NCBI RefSeq assembly: GCF_013618625.1
Contig: NZ_JABRWO010000013.1
Location: 62,001 to 126,000 of the forward strand
Origin: Bremerella alba
Lineage (GTDB): Bacteria > Planctomycetota > Planctomycetia > Pirellulales > Pirellulaceae
DNA length: 64,000 bases
Direction: 5' to 3'
Below the pieces are notes generated by a model. The model saw only the letters and a list, made by a program, of their open reading frames with translations, was not told where the DNA came from and did no database searches. Below, piece after piece: positions 24,498 to 33,864 of the stretch. A program made the translations under genes and the position numbers. Every line of letters starts with the position of its first letter. Position 1 is the first letter of the stretch.

Positions 24498-24959
24498 TTA
24501 CTTCTTAGAACTAGTGAGTTCAAAATCAAAGGTGTTCTCGCCTGGCTGCACATCCGCCTCGAGTTCGCTCTTGATATTGTACCGAACCGGGATTCTAGGC
24601 TTTCCTGACTTGGAAGGCCGATTGACCTTACGACTGTCCGCATCCTCTTCGGGCTCGTCAGGGGCGTCATCCTCTTCGCTCGGTGCGATTTCAACTCGAT
24701 TGTGGCCGACCTTAGTCCCGAGGGAACTGCGGATGTAAGTAAGCTCGTACTGGCCCTCAGTATCCGTGCGGCCTCGAGCCGGACGACCGTTATCGGGTTG
24801 AAAGACAACGACAATATTGTTGAGAGGCTTCCCGTCAAGCGTGATGGTTCCGCTCACCTGCCCTAGGTCAGGCTGATCACTAGGCCCACTACAGCCTGTC
24901 AGACTCAGTAGTATCATCGACAAGGCCACTGCCAGGCGACCAGTTTGTAACGACTTCAC
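24498..24959 (-). CDS. Small lipoprotein with carboxypeptidase-regulatory/transthyretin-like fold (DUF1559 partner)
   Basis: 153 residues. The N-terminus MILLSLTGCSG is a clear lipobox, so it is a lipid-anchored protein. The rest has the beta-sandwich pattern of planctomycete carboxypeptidase-regulatory-like proteins: VSGTITLDGKPLNNIVVVFQPDNG, GRTDTEGQYELTY and a final PGENTFDFEL strand. An acidic stretch EEDDAPDEPEEDAD lies in the middle. The start is GTG, with GGAG 8 bases upstream. It is the second gene after the DUF1559 gene and is separated from it by 103 bp with a GC-rich hairpin. The function of these pairs is unknown. The same gene order occurs again at 50694-52238. Confidence 0.88.
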   Translation of the reverse strand: MKSLQTGRLAVALSMILLSLTGCSGPSDQPDLGQVSGTITLDGKPLNNIVVVFQPDNGRPARGRTDTEGQYELTYIRSSLGTKVGHNRVEIAPSEEDDAPDEPEEDADSRKVNRPSKSGKPRIPVRYNIKSELEADVQPGENTFDFELTSSKK

Positions 24960-25014
24960 TGTGCAACTCCGTAATGTGGCTTATAAAATGTTGAGATTTC
25001 AGCTTAGCGGCCGT

Positions 25015-25034
25015 GCCGCCGCACGATCGGCGGC
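25015..25034 (-). other. GC-rich hairpin between the DUF1559 and lipoprotein genes
   Basis: GCCGCCG at 25015-25021 pairs perfectly with CGGCGGC at 25028-25034 across a 6-base loop. It is in the intergenic spacer of the gene pair and has no T-tract on the coding strand, so it is more likely an mRNA stabiliser or attenuator than a full terminator. Confidence 0.45.
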
Positions 25035-25062
25035 GCGGATTGCTCGTAAGAAATCCTTCGGA

Positions 25063-26046
<984 letters not shown>

Positions 26047-26434
26047 CAGACCTACTCTTAATGAATTACGACGTTATGATTCAACGATTTCGCCAAACAT
26101 TTCGGCGACCGCGATCGTTTCGATCACTATGGCGGTCAATAGAATGGGATCAAATCAAATGCACAATCGGCTTTTCCGCAGACGGATTGCAATTCACGAA
26201 ATCTAAACAAAGTCCACGATTCTTCCGGGCCCTCTGGGGGTCAACAATGTTGCCTTCGCGAGAGTCTCGTGCGCAAAACAGATATTAGAAAAAACGTCAA
26301 CAACTCTGTTATTTTTAGGCGCTGCGGTGACCCGCACTCTTGTAGCCGGGAAACGACACGTTAAGAAGCGTTTCTTGATCACAAGCACGATAGAGTCGGA
26401 GGTCACAGGCAAACGCATGTCAGCATTTGACAAG
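26047..26434. other. Intergenic region upstream of the first DUF1559 gene
   Basis: 388 bp. Short frames on either strand lack ribosome binding sites and resemblance to any family. It should hold the promoter of the DUF1559 gene. No strong repeat or hairpin was seen. Confidence 0.5.
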
Positions 26435-27235
26435 CTACTTCGTGCTTGGTTCTGCCCAATCTAGAACGGCGAGAATGCCGCGATGATCGGAAGCGACCGG
26501 TGAATCGAGCACGCGATACTCAACGACCTTCCATCCTTCCATAGGCCGAAGCATGATGTAGTCAATCTGTCGCGTTGGCGTGTCGCTGGGAAAGGTTGCC
26601 AGGATATGGCGATTGGCTCGGGTCCAATCGTTTTCCAAAAGTGTCAGCGTTCTGCTCTCAGGCAACGCATTCAAATCGCCGGCCAGCAGGGCAGGGCGAT
26701 TCCCCCAATCTCGAATCAGCTGGGCAATCATCTCGCAAGAAGCGACACGCTCTTTATCGTCACCTCGATAGTCAAAATGCGTGGCCAAGAATTTCAACGG
26801 TTGCTTCATGCCTGGCACGCTAATATCGGCCTCCATCAATCCACGCTGTTCGCCTGACGTAAGCGCCGGAAGTGGGTGGTTCGTCACCGAAATCGAAGAA
26901 TATTTCGTCAAAATGGCATTGCCGTAGCGTCCCCCTTGGAAGTCGATATTTCCACCAAAGACGCTGTTCATCTTCAGTAGTTTGGCAAGTACTGCCGTCT
27001 GATCGACGTTTTCCGTTCGCTTCGTGTTTTGATCGACTTCCTGCAGAGCAACAATGTCGGGCTTGGCATCGCTCAAGACTTGAGCGATGCGTTTCAGATC
27101 TAGCTTTCCGTCGGTCCCTTCACCGTGGTGAATGTTGTAGCTGACAACTCGGACCCGCGTCGGCTCTTGAGCCGCTGCTGCTGACACAACACCAATCGCG
27201 AGCAACAAGAGAGGCAAAGCTCGAAAAGTTAGCAT
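26435..27235 (-). CDS. Exported endonuclease/exonuclease/phosphatase-fold protein
   Basis: 266 residues from the ATG at 27235, which gives a clean signal peptide (TFRALPLLLLAIGVVSAAAAQ) and has GAAGGGAA just upstream. The EEP fold is indicated by VVSYNIHHGEG, IVALQEVDQ (metal-binding Glu), GNAILTKY, LLAGDLNALPES (catalytic Asp and Asn) and the final SDHRGILAVLD (Asp-His). The family includes DNases, inositol-phosphate phosphatases and sphingomyelinases. The signal peptide points to a periplasmic or secreted hydrolase of phosphodiesters; substrate unknown. It follows the FAD oxidoreductase by 16 bp and is probably co-transcribed with it. Confidence 0.9.
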   Translation of the reverse strand: MLTFRALPLLLLAIGVVSAAAAQEPTRVRVVSYNIHHGEGTDGKLDLKRIAQVLSDAKPDIVALQEVDQNTKRTENVDQTAVLAKLLKMNSVFGGNIDFQGGRYGNAILTKYSSISVTNHPLPALTSGEQRGLMEADISVPGMKQPLKFLATHFDYRGDDKERVASCEMIAQLIRDWGNRPALLAGDLNALPESRTLTLLENDWTRANRHILATFPSDTPTRQIDYIMLRPMEGWKVVEYRVLDSPVASDHRGILAVLDWAEPSTK

Positions 27236-27251
27236 CGAATTCCCTTCGCAA

Positions 27252-29318
27252 CTATTGGGCAGGCAAAAACACAACAGCGTCGGCAACCACATAGCCATCG
27301 ACACCTTCGTTGGTCAATGTAACCACCGTCTCACCACTAAGCTCGAATTTGCCCAACGAAACAAAGACCTTATCGATGCTCGGGGCCTTCTTTTGATCGA
27401 TCGTCCCGGAGTAGACTTCCTTCCCTTGCGTAGTGACACTTACCGGCACGTTCGATGCACGATTGGGATTATTGGAATAGGCAACGCGAACGTCATACTT
27501 GCCGGCTTCCAACTTCGAGACTCGGAAGGAGATCGACTTTTTGCCCTGGGCCTTGTTTTCGTCGTGAACGTAACCTGTCCCCACGTAGCCAGAAACGGAA
27601 CTGCTTACGGGCCAAGCTCCTGACATCTGAGCCTGGGTATCGTCAACGACGATGCCGTCTAGTTTCTTGGGGTCGATAACTTGTTTCGGAGCGAACCTCT
27701 TGCGTTCCATTTCTAGGACTTGTCCATCCTTTAGGAGTCGCTCGCTCAGTTCGGCATATTCGACATCTTGAACAGCGATGTCTTGATCAATAGCCATGCA
27801 TGCCGCCGTAGCAGCCGATTGACCGAGGATCATAAAGACTGGTTCCATGCGGATCGATCCGTAGGCAATGTGCGATGACGACACGCAGACAGGCACCAAC
27901 AAGTTGGTACATTCCTCCTTTTTAGGAGTCACGCTGTCGTAACTGATCGGGTACGGACCGCCCGGGCTGATCTGAATATCCCCTTCGTTTCGGACATGTC
28001 CCTGCTCGTTAACAAACCGCTGAACGTTATGCGAATCCATGTTGTACGAGCCCATCCCGATGCTCTTGGGTGTAGGGACTTGCGCTTTCAACATCGGTTC
28101 GCACATCACGACGGGGCCGATCATGCGGCGAGCTTCGCGGACGTAGATCTGATGCGGCCAATTGCCATTGTCGACGAACTCATCCTTCGCCAATCCCCAC
28201 TTATTCATGCGATCTTGGATGTCCTTAGGAATGGACGGATCGTTGGCAATAAAGTAGAGCCAGCCCTTTTGATAAGTTTCGTGCTCTTGAATGATTTCCT
28301 TACGGCGTTCGTACGAAGCTTCTGGATAGTCGTAGTTCATCCCGATGTTATCGGTTGAGAATGCTCCGTGATTGTTCGTATCGGTCTTGAAATTTGGGGC
28401 GGGGTCGAACTTATTGAAGACACCCTTCCAGCCACCCTTGAGGTAACGAGCAAGCAACGCATACTGATGCGGATCGTAGCCTTCCGGTTTGGGAAATTTG
28501 ACCTGATTATCGGTCGCTGTCGTCAGACACATCCGAAAGCAATAGGCCTGAATCTTATCGTCGCCACTTCCATCTGGCCCTGGCTTCTCGGAAGATATAC
28601 GGGGCAACAGTCCGCTATTACGATCGCCTTTGTCGACATAGGGATCGGTCGGATATTCAAATTGATGCTTGTGCGTTCGAGCGACTTGGACGCCGTTGAT
28701 CGTTTCATTATAAACATCATTCGCCTCGCGACCGACGTGATACGAAACGCCAGCGGCAGCCATCAGGTCGCCTTCGTAGGTCGTATCGAGAAAGATCTTG
28801 CCTGAGTACGTGTTCCCATCGAGGGTCGAAATGCTGACAACCTTTCCATCAACCTTCTTCACACCGTTCTTGCGATCAAGCCACTGATCGCGGACGACGG
28901 GAATTTTGTACTCGTCCACGAGTTCCTCGAATACCTTCTCGGCGACATGCGGCTCGAACACCCACATGCTGTTGGCGTCGGTCCGATAGCGACTGTATTG
29001 TTCAGGCTTTTGTTGACGCCAAGCGTCTGGTTGGTCGTAGTGTTTCTTTACACGTTGGTAGAATTCCAGCGACAACCCACCAATGGCATTCTTATCGCCA
29101 CTATCGGTCCATCCGAGCCCGCCACTCGAAAGTCCGCCGAGATGCTTATCGGGAGAAACAACGACAACCGTTTTGCCCATTTTCTTGGCTTGAACTGCAG
29201 CCGCGATGGCGGCAGAAGTCCCTCCGTAAATAACAACATCATAGTGTTGGGGCGCCGCAGAAACGGCAGTCGCCATGCTGGATAATGCGATAGCGAACGT
29301 TAACAGGCATCGAATCAC
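27252..29318 (-). CDS. Exported FAD-dependent oxidoreductase with golvesin-like C-terminal domain
   Basis: 688 residues. A signal peptide (cleavage near residue 22) precedes the FAD-binding motif VVIYGGTSAAIAAAVQAKKMG, in which the third Gly of GXGXXG is replaced (GGTSAA), as in the planctomycete FAD-dependent oxidoreductase family of PF12831 type. HLGGLSSGGLGWTDSG and the conserved MGSYNMDSHNVQRF segment support this. The last 130 residues (from about KLDGIVVDDTQAQ) form a beta-sandwich homologous to golvesin/xanthan-lyase C-terminal carbohydrate-binding domains. The start is GTG with GGAG 8 bases before. It is first in an operon with the EEP-fold protein. It shares its tail domain with the oxidoreductase at 52474. 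The substrate is probably a sugar-like or glycan compound; this is inference. Confidence 0.88.
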   Translation of the reverse strand: MIRCLLTFAIALSSMATAVSAAPQHYDVVIYGGTSAAIAAAVQAKKMGKTVVVVSPDKHLGGLSSGGLGWTDSGDKNAIGGLSLEFYQRVKKHYDQPDAWRQQKPEQYSRYRTDANSMWVFEPHVAEKVFEELVDEYKIPVVRDQWLDRKNGVKKVDGKVVSISTLDGNTYSGKIFLDTTYEGDLMAAAGVSYHVGREANDVYNETINGVQVARTHKHQFEYPTDPYVDKGDRNSGLLPRISSEKPGPDGSGDDKIQAYCFRMCLTTATDNQVKFPKPEGYDPHQYALLARYLKGGWKGVFNKFDPAPNFKTDTNNHGAFSTDNIGMNYDYPEASYERRKEIIQEHETYQKGWLYFIANDPSIPKDIQDRMNKWGLAKDEFVDNGNWPHQIYVREARRMIGPVVMCEPMLKAQVPTPKSIGMGSYNMDSHNVQRFVNEQGHVRNEGDIQISPGGPYPISYDSVTPKKEECTNLLVPVCVSSSHIAYGSIRMEPVFMILGQSAATAACMAIDQDIAVQDVEYAELSERLLKDGQVLEMERKRFAPKQVIDPKKLDGIVVDDTQAQMSGAWPVSSSVSGYVGTGYVHDENKAQGKKSISFRVSKLEAGKYDVRVAYSNNPNRASNVPVSVTTQGKEVYSGTIDQKKAPSIDKVFVSLGKFELSGETVVTLTNEGVDGYVVADAVVFLPAQ

Positions 29319-29724
29319 GGGAAGAACTCCAAAAAGGCAGGGTTTTCGAGGTTCTAATATGGTAGCCCAAAGCTAACGCGGATCAATCCACCCAGAAGCA
29401 AGCACTGCGTTGCCTAATACGCCAATAAAACAAAGAAACCTGAGATTACCGTGCCAGAAGTCCCAACGCCCTAATACACCCACAGATAAGAACCTGGTTT
29501 TGCCATCGAAACATTTCCGTTTCCGTTTCCCCCAATTCGCCTGACACACACTTTGTCCGGTCGCTACCGATTGAACTGTTGACATCCCCTGGGGCGACAA
29601 GATTTCATGCGAACGGCGGGAACTTCATGAAACGCTAACCGTTTAGCACGTTCCGAGACCAGACGCCGAATTTATATTCAAGGTGTTTGACGATTCTTCA
29701 CCGTGCTCGGTACCACAATCCATC
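29319..29724. other. Intergenic region before the glycosyltransferase gene
   Basis: About 400 bp between a minus-strand and a plus-strand gene, so it should contain both promoters. No convincing coding frame was seen; a 75-codon minus-strand frame at 29373-29600 looks spurious. No strong hairpin was seen. Confidence 0.5.
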
Positions 29725-30570
29725 ATGTCAGAACCTCACTCTCCTTTGCCTGAACAACCGCTTGTTTCGGTCGTTATGGGCGTATGGAATCCGCATCCAC
29801 GTCATTTTCCCGAAGTGGTCGAGAGCATCCTCGCGCAGACCTATCAGAATCTGCAGATTATCTTGATTGAGGATCCGTCAGAGCGCGACGGACGCGAGAT
29901 GATTAATCATTTGAAAGATGATCGTTTCACCCATATTCGCAACGAAACACGCACCAGCTTGCCCGATCAGCTCAATCAAGGGCTCAAAATTGCCACAGCA
30001 GACTTGATCGCCAGGGGTGATGCGGACGACATTTGGGAGCCTCATCGCGTTGCCACCCAGGCCCAGTGCTTTCATGAAGACCCTGAATTGGTTGTCTTGG
30101 GAAGTACTTTGAACATTATCGATGACGATGGAAATCATCTCGGCTACCGCGACTATCCCCGCAAGCACGATACGATTGTAAATGCCCTCCGGCGTTATTG
30201 TCCGATTGCCCACCCGGTGGTGATGTTCAAGCGAGAAGCGGTCATGGCACTAGGTGGATACCACAAAGACTTCTACGTGGAAGACTACGATCTTTGGTGT
30301 CGCCTAGCTAAAGCCGGCGCTAAGTTTGAAAACTACCCCGAGCCGCTGGTCCGTTACCGCGTTCACCCGGAAAGCATGAAGAGTACCAAGCTCAAAAAAC
30401 AGCTAGGGGAAACCATCCGCATGAAAGAGGCCCATTTTCGCGGGAAGATGGTCGGCGCAGATCGCATGCGACTTCTGGCAGAACGGGGCCTGATGATGAT
30501 GCCGAGTAAGTTTGTCCTGTGGCTGTTTGGCCAAATGACTTTCAGCAAGGAACTTCCCTCTTCTAACTAA
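29725..30570 (+). CDS. Glycosyltransferase family 2
   Basis: 281 residues from the ATG at 29725; an in-frame GTG 14 codons upstream is possible, and neither has a good Shine-Dalgarno. The GT-A fold is clear: PLVSVVMGVWNP at the nucleotide site, VVESILAQTYQNLQIILIEDPS, and the DXD-like GDADDIW for metal/UDP-sugar binding, with the acceptor-side EDYDLWCRLAKAGAKF. GT2 enzymes transfer a sugar from a nucleotide sugar to a lipid, protein or polysaccharide acceptor on the cytoplasmic side. A C-terminal helix is amphipathic and without a membrane span. No other polysaccharide genes adjoin it, so the acceptor is unknown. Confidence 0.9.
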   Translation: MSEPHSPLPEQPLVSVVMGVWNPHPRHFPEVVESILAQTYQNLQIILIEDPSERDGREMINHLKDDRFTHIRNETRTSLPDQLNQGLKIATADLIARGDADDIWEPHRVATQAQCFHEDPELVVLGSTLNIIDDDGNHLGYRDYPRKHDTIVNALRRYCPIAHPVVMFKREAVMALGGYHKDFYVEDYDLWCRLAKAGAKFENYPEPLVRYRVHPESMKSTKLKKQLGETIRMKEAHFRGKMVGADRMRLLAERGLMMMPSKFVLWLFGQMTFSKELPSSN

Positions 30571-30656
30571 GCCCAGTTTCAGCCAATTATTGGCACGCTT
30601 TGTGCGTTAGGTCTGGGTTGTTTAAACGAAACCAGTCCTATCGAAAGCAACAACCC

Positions 30657-30917
30657 ATGGGTATTATTTCCTGGATCGTATTCGGCCTCATTGCCGGGGC
30701 ATTAGCCAAGTTTCTCTTTCCCGGAGACGACCCCGGCGGCTGCATCGTCACCATCATCATTGGTATTGTGGGAGCCACAGTGGGTGGCTTCATTGCGACC
30801 GGGCTCGGATACGGCACAGTTACCGGATTCAATCTATACAGTTTTGGCGTTGCAATACTGGGCGCCATGGTCGTCCTGGCCATCTACCGCGTTTTAATTG
30901 GCGGCAAAAAAGAATAG
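30657..30917 (+). CDS. GlsB/YeaQ/YmgE-family stress-response membrane protein
   Basis: 86 residues, three predicted membrane helices. The start MGIISWIVFGLIAGALAKFLFPG is characteristic of this transglycosylase-associated small membrane family, and GGCIVTIIIGIVGATVGGFIATGLG completes the repeat of Gly-rich helices. Homologues are induced by envelope or acid stress in several bacteria; their mechanism is unknown. The ATG at 30657 is preferred over an upstream in-frame ATG because it begins exactly at the family start. The gene stands alone with a hairpin at 30941 downstream. Confidence 0.9.
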   Translation: MGIISWIVFGLIAGALAKFLFPGDDPGGCIVTIIIGIVGATVGGFIATGLGYGTVTGFNLYSFGVAILGAMVVLAIYRVLIGGKKE

Positions 30918-30940
30918 CCTGTATTTGCTCGAGAGAAGAA

Positions 30941-30970
30941 CACAGCCTGGGAGATGACCTTCAGGCTGTG
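30941..30970. terminator. Hairpin between glsB-like and channel-ArsC genes
   Basis: CACAGCCTG (30941-30949) is perfectly inverted as CAGGCTGTG (30962-30970) with a 12-base loop. It lies between two convergent genes, in the position expected for a shared terminator, but lacks a T-tract on either strand. Confidence 0.45.
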
Positions 30971-31048
30971 AATATGTCGATTGCAACACTAACATCCCAT
31001 GCGATGTGGCTGCGAAACTGCCGGACAAATAAGCCTCTGGAATGTAAC

Positions 31049-32149
31049 TTAGACTTCTAAGTATTGACCAATCTTGGTTTTGATTTCATCGCGAACCCGC
31101 CGAAAAGTAGGCATATTCTCCGCATCTGTGCCCTGAGCCTCAGCCGGGTCGTTAAACGGCCAATGGAGCATCTCTTTGGCACCAGGATAGACGGGAAACT
31201 CTTCTTTGGCGTTGTCACAAACCGTAACCACCAGATCAAACGGTTGATTCCAGAAATTGCTGGCTAACTTGCTTTCGTAGCTGCTAATATCGACGCCCCA
31301 CTCTTTCATCGCTTCAATTGCCAGGGGATGCACGTAGCCCGATGGCTTTGAGCCGGCCGAGTAGGCCTCCCATTTACCTTGGCCTAATAGCTTCCAAATA
31401 GCTTCAGCCATTTGCGAGCGACATGAGTTCCCTGTGCATATGATCAAAACACGTTTTGTGAATTTCCCCGCCGCAGGATGCCCCGATACAACGATTGCGT
31501 TGGAATCTGTTTCTGGCTGAATGAATTGATAAGCAAAAACAGCCAGTACCGCACCGGCAATCGTAGCCACGATATAGATCCACAAATGTTCCCAATGACC
31601 ACTCACCAAAGCCGGAGCAATGGATCGAGCCGGATTCATCGATGCTCCGCATATGGGGCCAGCGAACATCGCTTCTAATCCGACGGTTGCACCAATGGCA
31701 GCGCCCGCCATAATGCCTTTTTCCTTCGCACCGGTGGCGACATTAAGAATGATAAACATCAGAAAGAATGTGAGGATGACCTCGAACACAAAGGACTGCC
31801 ACCAGACCCCCGCAGGCAACGTAGTGCCCAGGGTATCATGCTCTAAAAAAAGCACTCTTAAAGTGGCACTTGCCGCAATAGCCCCTGATAGCTGGGCAAT
31901 GAGATACGGGGCAATTTCTTTACCTTCAAACTGACGAGCAACCCAAAACCCGATTGTCACTGCTGGGTTGAGATGCGCCCCCGAGATGTCGCCTATCGCG
32001 TAGATCAGTGCCATCACAACCAGGCCGAAGGTCAACGCAATACCGACATGAGTAACGGACTGCTGGCTGACATCATTGACGATGATAGCGCCCGTCCCTG
32101 CGAAGACGAGAGCAAACGTCCCAATTGCTTCTGCAACATAGCGTCTCAC
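31049..32149 (-). CDS. Aquaglyceroporin-arsenate reductase (MIP-ArsC) fusion
   Basis: 366 residues from the GTG at 32149; GGAG lies 9 bases before it, and an upstream TTG lacks this. Residues 1-210 are a MIP channel with six helices and both pore motifs, HLNPAVT (NPA at about 61) and SMNPARS (NPA at about 172). After a linker, residues 230-366 are a low-molecular-weight phosphatase-type ArsC: ICTGNSCRS with catalytic Cys238, a second Cys311 in VVTVCDNA, and NDPAE (Asp334) in the acid loop. In the S. aureus pI258 enzyme a third cysteine (Cys89) stands where this protein has Phe318. The predicted job is to reduce arsenate to arsenite and let arsenite leave through the fused channel. Similar fusions are known from actinobacteria. 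No ars operon partners adjoin. Confidence 0.92.
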   Translation of the reverse strand: MRRYVAEAIGTFALVFAGTGAIIVNDVSQQSVTHVGIALTFGLVVMALIYAIGDISGAHLNPAVTIGFWVARQFEGKEIAPYLIAQLSGAIAASATLRVLFLEHDTLGTTLPAGVWWQSFVFEVILTFFLMFIILNVATGAKEKGIMAGAAIGATVGLEAMFAGPICGASMNPARSIAPALVSGHWEHLWIYIVATIAGAVLAVFAYQFIQPETDSNAIVVSGHPAAGKFTKRVLIICTGNSCRSQMAEAIWKLLGQGKWEAYSAGSKPSGYVHPLAIEAMKEWGVDISSYESKLASNFWNQPFDLVVTVCDNAKEEFPVYPGAKEMLHWPFNDPAEAQGTDAENMPTFRRVRDEIKTKIGQYLEV

Positions 32150-32760
32150 GAATGACTGTCTCCAACACAAGCAGAAGTTCGCTCTCGCCGTCTCATTAGA
32201 CGACGGTTTCTAAACAATGCAAGAAACCAGCGAAGCAACCACAAGTGGACCTATAACTGTTCAGCGTACCTTCTCGTCACGATTCAATAAGCCCAATCAC
32301 CTTGCGTACGGCTGGATGCCTGAAAAACCGTCGATTGATCACAACCGAAGCGCTAAGCAACCTCGATAACGCACGTATCACGCTACCCAACCATGCCGGC
32401 ATGACCAGCCTACATGGGTGGAAGACCATCACCTTTTACTACGGCAGGGATTTCAGAGCGAGTTTATTTCCGATTATTTCTTGGATCAATGGCAATGTGG
32501 TCATGCTCAATCCTGGCAATAAAACCGTAATACCAAATGACATAACAATTTACATCACCCGCATGTGATCAGCCCATACGACAAATCGCTGAAATATCAG
32601 ACGAATTATCTCTCCGTTTCTCGGGATGATTTGCTCCTTAGGCGATAGCAGCAGCCGGGAGTTTAGGGCGAATATATCAAGTTTAACGACAGAGACTGCC
32701 GATCACACTTAGAAATACGAACGACAATCTATCCGTGCGCGCCGTATCCCAATCAGAACT
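32150..32760. other. Intergenic region upstream of the channel-ArsC fusion
   Basis: About 610 bp, one of the largest gene-free stretches in the window. An 88-codon plus-strand frame at 32302-32568 has no ribosome binding site and no recognisable family. An ArsR-type operator was looked for and no clear dyad was found. The promoter of the fusion gene and that of the FliN-like gene must lie here. Confidence 0.5.
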
Positions 32761-33672
32761 ATGCCTGCATTCAACATTGAAGCCCTTTCCGAAGTCATCT
32801 CAGCCTGCGAAGCAACCGCAGTGGAAGCGTCGGATGCGTTTTCCAGGGCTTTCGATCAAAAGATCCAACTTCAGTTGGGTGAGGGGAGCCCACTCTCCCT
32901 CGAAACAGACTTAGCCGACTGGAAGGTCACCGGGCTGGCGATTGTCTTGAACGTCGAATCCCAGGCCGCGTTGATACTGATCCCCCAGCAAAGCGGCCTG
33001 CTACCCGATTGGTATGCAACACCAGATCCGACCGGCGAAAGCAAGCTAGCAACACTCGGGCAGGAACTCGGCATGACCCTCTTGCCTGAGGAGTTCATGG
33101 CCATGGAGTTCCAAGTTCAGGCCGTCGAAGACCTGGCAGCGGCATGTCGCAACGGAACCCCAGGCGACAGTCCAGCTAAGTTGTCTTTGCAACTAGAGAT
33201 TGACGGGGTACCACGCGAAGCGCTAATGCTCTGGCCGATGACCAAGCCTGCGAGCGTCTTTCAAGCCGACGAAACCTCGCCAGATGCCGCATCTGCTGAA
33301 ATGGCCCCGACCCCAACGAAACCTGCGACGGCACCACCCACGAGTCCCCCACCTCAAGCACCGCACTCACGAATCAGCAGCTACAACGAGCTACCAGGCT
33401 TCAGCCGTAGTTTGCTGCAAATTGAAGTACCGATCCGAGTGATCTTGGCGGCCAAGAAGATGAAGGTCAACGATATCATCAACGTGGGCGTGGGGACGAT
33501 CATTCAATTCGACAAGTCTTGCGAGGATACACTCGACGTTGAAATCGGCCGTCAGAAGATTGCTGAAGGGGAAGCCGTGAAGATCGGTGATAAGTTTGGC
33601 GTTCGCGTCACGAGCATCACGATGCCTGAAGAACGGTATATCGCTTTGAAAGCACGAAGACGCGTTCGCTAG
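32761..33672 (+). CDS. FliM/FliN (SpoA) family protein, orphan flagellar-switch-like
   Basis: 303 residues. The C-terminal 85 residues (from about 215) have the SpoA/FliN fold with IEVPIRVILAAKKMKVNDIINVGVGTIIQFDKSCEDTLDVEIGRQKIAEGEAVKIGDKFGVRVT. The N-terminal 170 residues have weak CheC/FliM-middle-like character (SRAFDQKIQLQLGEGS, FQVQAVEDLAAACRNG). A Pro/Thr/Ala-rich linker at about 178-205 joins them. FliM and FliN form the C-ring of the flagellar switch; this protein combines parts of both. No flagellar, chemotaxis or type III secretion genes are adjacent, so its partners are elsewhere. No strong Shine-Dalgarno precedes the ATG. Confidence 0.85.
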   Translation: MPAFNIEALSEVISACEATAVEASDAFSRAFDQKIQLQLGEGSPLSLETDLADWKVTGLAIVLNVESQAALILIPQQSGLLPDWYATPDPTGESKLATLGQELGMTLLPEEFMAMEFQVQAVEDLAAACRNGTPGDSPAKLSLQLEIDGVPREALMLWPMTKPASVFQADETSPDAASAEMAPTPTKPATAPPTSPPPQAPHSRISSYNELPGFSRSLLQIEVPIRVILAAKKMKVNDIINVGVGTIIQFDKSCEDTLDVEIGRQKIAEGEAVKIGDKFGVRVTSITMPEERYIALKARRRVR

Positions 33673-33864
33673 CAGCGAAGTCAGCGATAGCAGTGACGGG
33701 ATATCGCTGAATCTTCAACCAAATCGCCGCTCAGTATGTGCGGCTTCTCGCGATAAAACTAACGTTACGCGTTCGGCGCAACCGATTCATTTCAAGGGTT
33801 TCCGATGCGTCATTTACGCGGAATGACTCGTCGCCTTTGGTAATCTTGTCCGCGGGGATTCAGC

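Noticed and set aside
26203-26433. 76-codon minus-strand frame between DUF1559 and EEP-fold genes
   Set aside because: Not supported by start signal or resemblance; considered noise.
29373-29600. 75-codon minus-strand frame before the glycosyltransferase
   Set aside because: Starts without a Shine-Dalgarno and shows no family pattern; likely chance.
32302-32568. 88-codon plus-strand frame in a large intergenic region
   Set aside because: No ribosome binding site, no recognisable domain, and composition like the surrounding non-coding DNA.
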